A DNA stretch of 7,264 bases, from the NCBI GenBank assembly GCA_017860075.1, contig JAFNAH010000065.1:1-7264 (forward strand). The letters are read 5' to 3'. Within the stretch, counting starts at the first letter, position 1; each line of letters opens with the position of its first letter. The notes below the pieces were generated by a model. It was not told the DNA's origin and searched no databases. It saw nothing but the letters and a program-made list of their open reading frames with translations. The translations under genes were made by a program, and so were the position numbers. This DNA is from Acidobacteriota bacterium (GTDB lineage: Bacteria > Acidobacteriota > UBA6911). Below are positions 1 through 5,041 of the stretch, piece by piece.

Positions 1-1637
1 GGAATGCTGATTGAGCCCAGCGCTCCGGACCGGATGTCATGAACCAGAATGCGGACAAGTACGGCCTCCGGCAATAGTTCCAGGGGCACCGTCAGCGATA
101 CGGTCCTTGTTTCCAGGGCACTCTTGTATTCGGACTGTTTCAAGCGCAGGTTGGCGGTGTGCCCGGCCGTCTTGAGGTACTTATCTCTCGGGCCAAATTG
201 CACCAGCCAGATGTCGAGTCCGCACTCAGAGACATCGTCGGTGAGTTGGAAGGAAACCTCCGCGGGATCAATGTCCAATCTGCAGGCCATGGCCTGGCGC
301 GAACCGCTGAACTGTGCCGTCAGGCCGAGTTGCGTGGCTTCAATGGGATTCCACATAGCAGCATCGAGCAGGGCCTGACGATACCCGGTGTCGACGGGGA
401 CATCCGGCTGCGCGAAATACCCGCTCCGGCACCGGATCTGAACATCGGGGCGCGCTACGCTGACCTTGATCCTGCGAAAGTCGCCGTTCCATGATTTGTG
501 CGACGGGTAGTACCCGAGCAGGTAAGACGCCTGCCGATCCTCCGACGCCTGCTGGAGAGCACCCTGCAGATCGTTAGTGTTGTAGAAAGCCAGACCTCCT
601 GTACGTTCTGCCCAGGCTTTCATGTTTCTGAAGTTGACCGTATCAGGCCACCCGGATTGGGGACGGATGGTATCACGGGCGGCGTTGTATTCCTGCGGGG
701 AGATCAGCCCGCGTGCGTCCACCGGATAAACAGCGAGATTCGCGTCACTCAGGGCCCTGATTGCCCGTTCGATCTCCCGCTTCAGATTCGGCTTGGTTGA
801 GCCCGGCCTGATCTTCCAGGAGGCGGTATTGGTCAGGATCCAGTCGGGGAAGCTGCCGGACACCCAGATCAGGTTCTTACGACCCGGCAACCGGTAGAGG
901 TGATTTGCGATCGACTCCAGGAGCCGGACGGTCCTCAGTGAACGATCACGGTCAAAATAGTCGACAAGCCCGAAGGTCAATTCGCCCAGCCAGGCGTCGA
1001 AGTGGGTCGCCGGGCTCATGTCCATATCGTAGAGCGGAGTGTCCAGACTGGGGGTCAGCTCTCCGCGGTAGTCCGCCAACGCCTTCTTGAGAGCAGACAC
1101 ATCCCCTGTGACTTCCTGCAGCACACGGGGTCCGCGCCCCATGACGTACAATCCCACGTTGCTCCCCGGCTTGAGCTGGGTGAGGAATTTCTGGACCTGC
1201 ATCCGCACGTAAGGTTGATCCTGGATCCGTGTATTCAGACCGTCGATCAGGATCACCGTGACGCCCGAAGAAGCAGGACCGGACCAGTCGAAGCGATTGG
1301 AAAACGTGCCGGCAGGAAGAGGCATGAGTTTCGTGCCGGATTCCTTGGTCTTGCCGGCGGTGAACACGCTGATCGGTTCCTCGCGGCCTCCGTCGGACAG
1401 GGAAAAATCCTCCTGCTTCAGGTCTGTAACCGGCTCGCCCTTCTTTGTCTCCGCGACTACGACGACCTCAACAAGCCGGGTGGTCACACGTACCGTTGCC
1501 TGTTCGGAGGCGACGACGGGAACCATCCCCGGGTTCGCGGACAGAAGCGCCAGCAACATGAGTCCTGAGGCAGAAGAGGCAAGCTGATTGCCGGTCATAG
1601 TCATTTTTCGGATGGCAGGGGGATTCCCCTGTTTCAT
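1..1637 (-). CDS. Exported VWA-domain protein, VWFA-related Acidobacterial domain family (3' end beyond window)
   Basis: The frame is open from 1637 to the left edge (545 codons, no stop), so the C-terminus is missing. Numbering from an ATG at 1637, residues about 25-45 form a signal-like hydrophobic stretch. An N-terminal EDFSLSDGG segment (76-84) is followed by the VWA core: strand VTVILIDGLNT (126-136), VLQEVTGD (172-179), PGRKNLIWVSG (251-261), NLAVYPVDARG (300-310), AERTGGLAFYNTNDL (343-357) and LLGYYPS (373-379), then RSGYFA and a beta-rich tail. This motif order is that of TIGR03436. The first metal-site motif reads D-G-L-N-T rather than DxSxS, a variant I recall as usual in this family. 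Start choice: 1637 gives a K/R-bearing n-region (MKQGNPPAIRK) before the hydrophobic segment; the alternatives at 1604 and 1598 do not. No clear Shine-Dalgarno supports any of them. The likely role is periplasmic or surface protein interaction; the partner is unknown. It is divergent from the porin gene. Confidence 0.9.
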   Translation of the reverse strand, partial: MKQGNPPAIRKMTMTGNQLASSASGLMLLALLSANPGMVPVVASEQATVRVTTRLVEVVVVAETKKGEPVTDLKQEDFSLSDGGREEPISVFTAGKTKESGTKLMPLPAGTFSNRFDWSGPASSGVTVILIDGLNTRIQDQPYVRMQVQKFLTQLKPGSNVGLYVMGRGPRVLQEVTGDVSALKKALADYRGELTPSLDTPLYDMDMSPATHFDAWLGELTFGLVDYFDRDRSLRTVRLLESIANHLYRLPGRKNLIWVSGSFPDWILTNTASWKIRPGSTKPNLKREIERAIRALSDANLAVYPVDARGLISPQEYNAARDTIRPQSGWPDTVNFRNMKAWAERTGGLAFYNTNDLQGALQQASEDRQASYLLGYYPSHKSWNGDFRRIKVSVARPDVQIRCRSGYFAQPDVPVDTGYRQALLDAAMWNPIEATQLGLTAQFSGSRQAMACRLDIDPAEVSFQLTDDVSECGLDIWLVQFGPRDKYLKTAGHTANLRLKQSEYKSALETRTVSLTVPLELLPEAVLVRILVHDIRSGALGSISI

Positions 1638-1890
1638 CCGCAATCCGCGCTCATCGGAGCATAGCTCATAACGACCCCTTTCGGTAGCGGGCTTTCTGCG
1701 ACTCAGACAGTGGGGATCTTGGCCTGGTGTCTGAATCGCCCGGCGCATTTGGCGGCTCGACTTCAAGCGGGTGGCTGGTGATATGATGGCGCCCCTGTTG
1801 GCCTCTTTTATTGGAGGATCGAAGGCGGCCAGGTTGCAGAGATCGGGCGCATCTGATCCGTAACTCATAACCGAAGACAGGACATACCTC
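1638..1890. other. Divergent intergenic region between VWA gene and porin gene
   Basis: This 253-bp non-coding stretch separates two outward-facing genes, so it should hold promoters for both. On the plus strand there is an extended -10 candidate at 1779-1787 (separate entry). On the minus strand a TATGCT hexamer (1663 down to 1658) could be a -10 for the VWA gene, but it has no convincing -35 and would leave only a short leader to the 1637 start. A frame open on the minus strand across 1666-2058 runs antisense into the porin gene and shows no protein-like features. I see no tRNA, riboswitch or strong hairpin here. Confidence 0.6.
1779..1787 (+). promoter_or_regulatory. Candidate extended -10 promoter for the porin gene
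   Basis: The bases read TG-A-TATGAT: a TGn extension followed by a hexamer matching TATAAT at 5 of 6 positions. Extended -10 promoters need little -35 contact. The best -35-like hexamer is TCGACT at 1757-1762 (4 of 6 against TTGACA) with a long 19-bp spacer. Transcription would start near 1794, giving a leader of roughly 97 nt before the ATG at 1891. The call rests on consensus for the housekeeping sigma factor only. Confidence 0.35.
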
Positions 1891-3600
1891 ATGAAGCTGA
1901 AGGTTCATGTGATGCAAAGGACGGTTGGCCCTCTGACAGCTGCACTTTTTTTCGCGTGCACATTGCTGGCGGCAGGTGAGGGAAGAGAACCGGACGCCAC
2001 TGCCGGGACTACGAAGGAAGAGATCGCCCTGTTGAAGCTTCAACTCGCGGCCCAGCAACAGCAGATCGATCAGTTGCGCCGTGAACTCGACGAACAGAAG
2101 AGCGTGTTGCGCCTGGCCGTCCGCGAAGCTGTCCAGGCGCCGGAAAACCAGGTTGCCGCGCGTGCTGTGGAGGAATATCGTCAGCCCCAGGTAGCTTCAC
2201 TTGCGCCGGCGATCCCGCTTTCGGGATCCGGCGGCGCGCCAGTTACGACTCCTCCCGTCGTGAGCCAGGCGCGGAGCGAACCTGAGAAAGCGGCTCCCAT
2301 GACCTTCAGCATCGGGTCAGCCCGCATCAGCCCGGTAGGCTTCGCGGAAGTCGTAGGGTACGTCCGCGACGCGAACTTCGGCAGCGGACTCGGCACCAAC
2401 TTTGCCGCAATCCCGTACAGCACCACTGCCCAGGGCAACCTGTCCGAGGCGAATCTCAGCGCCCAGCAATCGCGGCTCGGATTCCGTCTGGACACCCGGG
2501 TGCCGGGGATGGATCTTCTCGCGTATGTGGAAACAGACTTCCTTGGCACGGCTGCCGGAAATGTCGCCGTAACCGCCAACGGCAACTCCGTGCGCATGCG
2601 CCTCTTCTGGTTCAACCTGACAAGGGGTAAGTTCGAATTCCTGGCCGGGCAGTCCTGGAGTCTTCTCACCCCCAACCGGAAAGGCATCTCCCCGCTACCC
2701 CCGGGCATTTTCAACACGATGGTGGTTGATCCGAACAACCACGTCGGGCTGGTCTGGACGCGCTCGCCACAGGTCCGGTTTGTGTACCACCCCAACAGCA
2801 CGGTGACCATGGCGGCATCGCTGGAATCCCCGACTCAATATGCCGGCGGCGCCGGCGGCGCCGGAGTAATCACCTTCCCCTCTGAGCTAGCATCTTCATA
2901 CTCGGTCCAGTTGAACACCGGGAGCGGCATCTACGGCTCGCCCAGCCCTCTTCCCGACTTCATAGGCAAGCTTGCGTTGGACCACACGGTTGGCGGTCGC
3001 GCTTTCCATTTGGAGTTTGCGGGACTCCTGCGGAGGTTTGCCGTTTTCAATCCGTTGACACAGGTGTCCTACGGCGCCATGGGCGGCGGCGGCAGTGTGA
3101 ACGGCAACTTCGAGATCGTGAAGAACTTCCGTCTATTTGGGAGCAGCTTCTACAGCGACGGCGGCGGCAGGTATATGTATGGACTGGGTCCGGACCTGAT
3201 CGCGCGCGGCGACGGATCGTTATCCTCTGTGCGAGCCTACTCGACGCTCGACGGATTTGAAGTCGTGGCGCATCCCCGCGTTACCGTCTATGGTTACTAC
3301 GGGGGCGCCTACTTCCAGAAGAACACGGCGACCGATTCCGTGACCGGCAAGCCGATCGGCTATGGGTACAGTGGCTCGCCAACGAGCCACAACCGTGCGA
3401 TACAGCAGGTCACCTTCGGCTTGTCATACCTGTTCTGGCGCAAACCCGAATATGGAGGTCTGTCGCTCAACACGCAGTACTCCTACATCTTCCGGAATCC
3501 ATGGGATCCTGCACCGAGTCAGCTGGGCGACGCGCACGCCAACATGCTTTTCCTCGGTTTCAGGTACCTGCTGCCCGGAGCGGCTCCCAGCCCCAAGTGA
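1891..3600 (+). CDS. Outer-membrane porin-like beta-barrel with N-terminal coiled coil (DcaP-like)
   Basis: The 569-residue protein probably sits in the outer membrane as a diffusion channel; the substrate is unknown. Residues 1-28 are a Sec signal peptide (basic MKLKVHVMQR, hydrophobic core, cleavage plausible after LLAA). Residues about 41-80 are a Leu/Gln-rich heptad coiled coil (EEIALLKLQLAAQQQQIDQL), followed by a Pro/Ala/Ser-rich linker to about 137. From 140 to the end, alternating amphipathic aromatic-rich strands with Gly/Asn turns form the presumed barrel. SRLGFRLDTRVPG (194-206), LAYVETDFLG (210-219), VRMRLFWFNL (234-243) and LAGQSWSLLTP (251-261) resemble the DcaP-type pattern of R-x-x-F strand, E-x-D-F strand and GQ-W-S motif. 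The last strand (MLFLGFRYLLP, 552-562) is followed by a short PGAAPSPK tail, so the usual terminal aromatic residue is not at the very end. AGGA at 1879-1882, 8 nt before the ATG, supports the start. 'Porin-like barrel' is solid; 'DcaP family' is a motif-level judgement. Confidence 0.75.
   Translation: MKLKVHVMQRTVGPLTAALFFACTLLAAGEGREPDATAGTTKEEIALLKLQLAAQQQQIDQLRRELDEQKSVLRLAVREAVQAPENQVAARAVEEYRQPQVASLAPAIPLSGSGGAPVTTPPVVSQARSEPEKAAPMTFSIGSARISPVGFAEVVGYVRDANFGSGLGTNFAAIPYSTTAQGNLSEANLSAQQSRLGFRLDTRVPGMDLLAYVETDFLGTAAGNVAVTANGNSVRMRLFWFNLTRGKFEFLAGQSWSLLTPNRKGISPLPPGIFNTMVVDPNNHVGLVWTRSPQVRFVYHPNSTVTMAASLESPTQYAGGAGGAGVITFPSELASSYSVQLNTGSGIYGSPSPLPDFIGKLALDHTVGGRAFHLEFAGLLRRFAVFNPLTQVSYGAMGGGGSVNGNFEIVKNFRLFGSSFYSDGGGRYMYGLGPDLIARGDGSLSSVRAYSTLDGFEVVAHPRVTVYGYYGGAYFQKNTATDSVTGKPIGYGYSGSPTSHNRAIQQVTFGLSYLFWRKPEYGGLSLNTQYSYIFRNPWDPAPSQLGDAHANMLFLGFRYLLPGAAPSPK
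2842..2865 (+). repeat. Short tandem repeat GCCGGCGGC inside the porin gene
   Basis: The 9-bp unit GCCGGCGGC occurs twice in full (2842-2850, 2851-2859) plus a partial third copy. It encodes Ala-Gly-Gly units (residues 318-324, in AGGAGGAG) at what is probably a loop between barrel strands. Being a multiple of three, copy-number change would keep the reading frame and only lengthen or shorten the loop. Confidence 0.7.
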
Positions 3601-3602
3601 AG

Positions 3603-3651
3603 CGGGTCTGCGGCAAAGCGGGTCCGGTCTGTCAGACCGGGCCCTGACCCG
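3603..3651 (+). terminator. Nested hairpin after the porin stop codon, possible terminator
   Basis: Beginning 3 nt after the TGA at 3598-3600, an inner stem pairs GGTCCGGTC (3621-3629) with GACCGGGCC (3635-3643) across a 5-nt TGTCA loop: 9 bp with one G-T wobble. An outer 6-bp stem pairs CGGGTC (3603-3608) with GACCCG (3646-3651). The position between convergent genes fits a transcription end or RNA 3'-stabilising structure. No T-tract follows on either strand, so it is not a canonical intrinsic terminator. The rest of the gap (to 3737) holds only a weak 6-bp inverted repeat, GTGTGC (3658-3663) with GCACAC (3686-3691). Confidence 0.5.
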
Positions 3652-3737
3652 AGGTGAGTGTGCCAGGAGGTCGTGCTTCAGCGCAGCACACCCTTGGCGT
3701 CCCGACAGGCGCGGCGACGCGATATGCGGGCGGCCGT

Positions 3738-5021
3738 TTAAAGAATGATTTCCTGCCTGGCGGCGTCGAACCGGGCAGTCTTCTTCTGCAGGTATGAAAG
3801 CATGCCCATGCAAAGGGCCGCCTGCACGTTGCAGCCGAACTCGACGTCGCTGACCGGCTTTTCGCGCGTTCTAACGCACTGCAGGAAGTTCTTCCAGTGG
3901 GCCACGGTGCTGTTGGGCTTCTCCCCGGCGATGACAGTCGGCTCGCCCTTGCGCGGGTAGAGCGTCACCGTGTCGCAACCGACCTCCCAGACAGGGTTCT
4001 GCAACGTGATTGTTCCTTCGTCGCCGCGGATCGCGGGCTCGGTCATATACTCATTGGCCAGGGTGCAGACCAGAACGACCGAGAGTTTCTCCGGGAAGTC
4101 GAGGCACATATTGAAAGTGTCAGGCACCTCGCGCCCATAGTCATCGTATTTGAAAATACCGCCGGATGTGCTGGCCAGGGAAGGAGTCTTCAGGCCGAGG
4201 GTGCTGAGTATCGGCGTGTAGACATGAGGAAACAGGTCTGTGCAGGGACCGCCGGCATAATCCAGAAACATGCGCCAGCTGAAGAACCGTTCGACGCTGA
4301 ACGGGACTTTGGGGGCGTCGCCGAGGAACGAATCCCAATCGAGATCGGGCCCCGGTTGTGCTTCCTTGTCCGGGATCGGCATGCGCTCGCCCCAGTCCCC
4401 GTATCGGTAGAAGCCGGCCAGCACGTGCTGCGGCCTGCCGATCGCGCCCTTCTGGATCATTTCCCTGATCCTGGGCCAGAAGCTGCTCGAGTTGCCCTGG
4501 TTCCCGACCTGGACGATGCGGTTGAGCTTGCTTGTTTCTTCCAGGAGTTTCTTGCTGAGGTCGAACTGCGACCAGTGTCCCATCGGCTTTTCACAGTACA
4601 CGTCCTTGCCCGCACGGATGGCATCGAGAGCCTGGGGTATGTGAAGCCTGTCGGGAGAGGCAATGCAGACAACGTCCACCTCTTTGTCGGCCAGCAGTTC
4701 CTGGTGATGCATGTAGGATTTGGCCTTTGATCTTTCGGCCGAAGATCGCATGCGCGGGGCATAGGCGTCGCTCACGGCGACGATCCGGATCTTCTCGCCG
4801 CCTTCGATCATGCTCTGCAGCATTCGAACGTGGTACTGGCCTCGCCCGCCGACGCCGATCAGGCCGACGCCGAGTTGGTCGTTAACGTTCTGCGCCCGGG
4901 CTATCCGGGGCGCGAACGATGCGCCGGTTGCCGCCGCCGCACCGGCGGCAGCCGCGCCCAGGAATTCGCGTCTGCTTGTCTTTGCAGATCTGGCCTTCTC
5001 CGATTGGACCGTGTTTCTCAT
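3738..5021 (-). CDS. Tat-exported Gfo/Idh/MocA family oxidoreductase
   Basis: This is a 427-residue NAD(P)-binding oxidoreductase, probably acting on a sugar or sugar derivative in the periplasm; the exact substrate is not readable. A twin-arginine signal is clear: SRREFLG followed by an Ala-rich stretch, with an ARA cleavage site before QNVND. The Rossmann fold follows directly with GVGLIGVGGRG (GxGxxG), the acidic VAVSDA end of the second strand, IASPDRLH, and the family hallmark YCEKPMGHW containing the EKP lysine (K145 from the ATG at 5021). The C-terminal domain has WRMFLDYAGGPCTDLFPH, equivalent to the GG-x-x-x-D-x-x-x-H active-site segment, then sheet motifs and EFGCNVQAA. Length is normal and no key residue is missing. 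Start choice: a TTG at 5027 would add two residues, but GGAG lies 6 nt before the ATG at 5021 and touches the TTG directly, so ATG is preferred. It lies 20 bp downstream of the cytochrome gene on the same strand, probably co-transcribed. Confidence 0.93.
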   Translation of the reverse strand: MRNTVQSEKARSAKTSRREFLGAAAAGAAAATGASFAPRIARAQNVNDQLGVGLIGVGGRGQYHVRMLQSMIEGGEKIRIVAVSDAYAPRMRSSAERSKAKSYMHHQELLADKEVDVVCIASPDRLHIPQALDAIRAGKDVYCEKPMGHWSQFDLSKKLLEETSKLNRIVQVGNQGNSSSFWPRIREMIQKGAIGRPQHVLAGFYRYGDWGERMPIPDKEAQPGPDLDWDSFLGDAPKVPFSVERFFSWRMFLDYAGGPCTDLFPHVYTPILSTLGLKTPSLASTSGGIFKYDDYGREVPDTFNMCLDFPEKLSVVLVCTLANEYMTEPAIRGDEGTITLQNPVWEVGCDTVTLYPRKGEPTVIAGEKPNSTVAHWKNFLQCVRTREKPVSDVEFGCNVQAALCMGMLSYLQKKTARFDAARQEIIL

Positions 5022-5027
5022 GATCAA

Positions 5028-5031
5028 CTCC
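5028..5031 (-). promoter_or_regulatory. Shine-Dalgarno site that sets the oxidoreductase start
   Basis: On the minus strand the bases read GCGGAG then TTGATC then ATG. GGAG at 6 nt from the ATG (5021) is well spaced, while the upstream in-frame TTG (5027) would leave no spacer. The site falls in the 20-bp gap after the cytochrome stop codon, which fits independent initiation within a shared transcript. Confidence 0.7.
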
Positions 5032-5041
5032 GCAGGAATGG

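Noticed and set aside
49..1587. Several plus-strand open frames of 100-188 codons across the left end
   Set aside because: They lie antisense to the VWA protein gene, which translates without interruption on the minus strand with a full set of family motifs. The plus-strand products show no recognisable domain.
1617..1630. GGGGGATTCCCC inverted repeat near the VWA start
   Set aside because: Only 4 bp of stem with a 3-nt loop, and it lies inside the coding region if the 1637 start is right.
1662..1871. Direct repeat TARCTCATAAC at 1662-1672 and 1861-1871 (10 of 11 identical), possible operator pair
   Set aside because: A match of this quality is not rare by chance among all pairs in a 250-bp region, and the spacing and placement suggest no regulator.
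1948..1968. Lipobox-like FFAC in the porin signal peptide
   Set aside because: The residues before Cys23 are Phe-Phe-Ala rather than a Leu-Ala/Ser-Gly/Ala type, and the hydrophobic core continues past the Cys to a better signal peptidase I site.
2181..2810. 209-codon minus-strand open frame
   Set aside because: It is antisense to the porin barrel region and lacks protein-like features.
3897..4730. 277-codon plus-strand open frame
   Set aside because: It is antisense to the Gfo/Idh oxidoreductase, whose Tat signal, GxGxxG and EKP motifs fix the coding strand. Long antisense frames are expected in GC-rich DNA.
3738..5021. Glycoside hydrolase family 109 (NAD-dependent alpha-N-acetylgalactosaminidase) as identity of the Tat protein
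   Set aside because: It shares fold and export route, but the protein keeps the EKP motif of the oxidoreductases, which, as I recall, GH109 enzymes lack.
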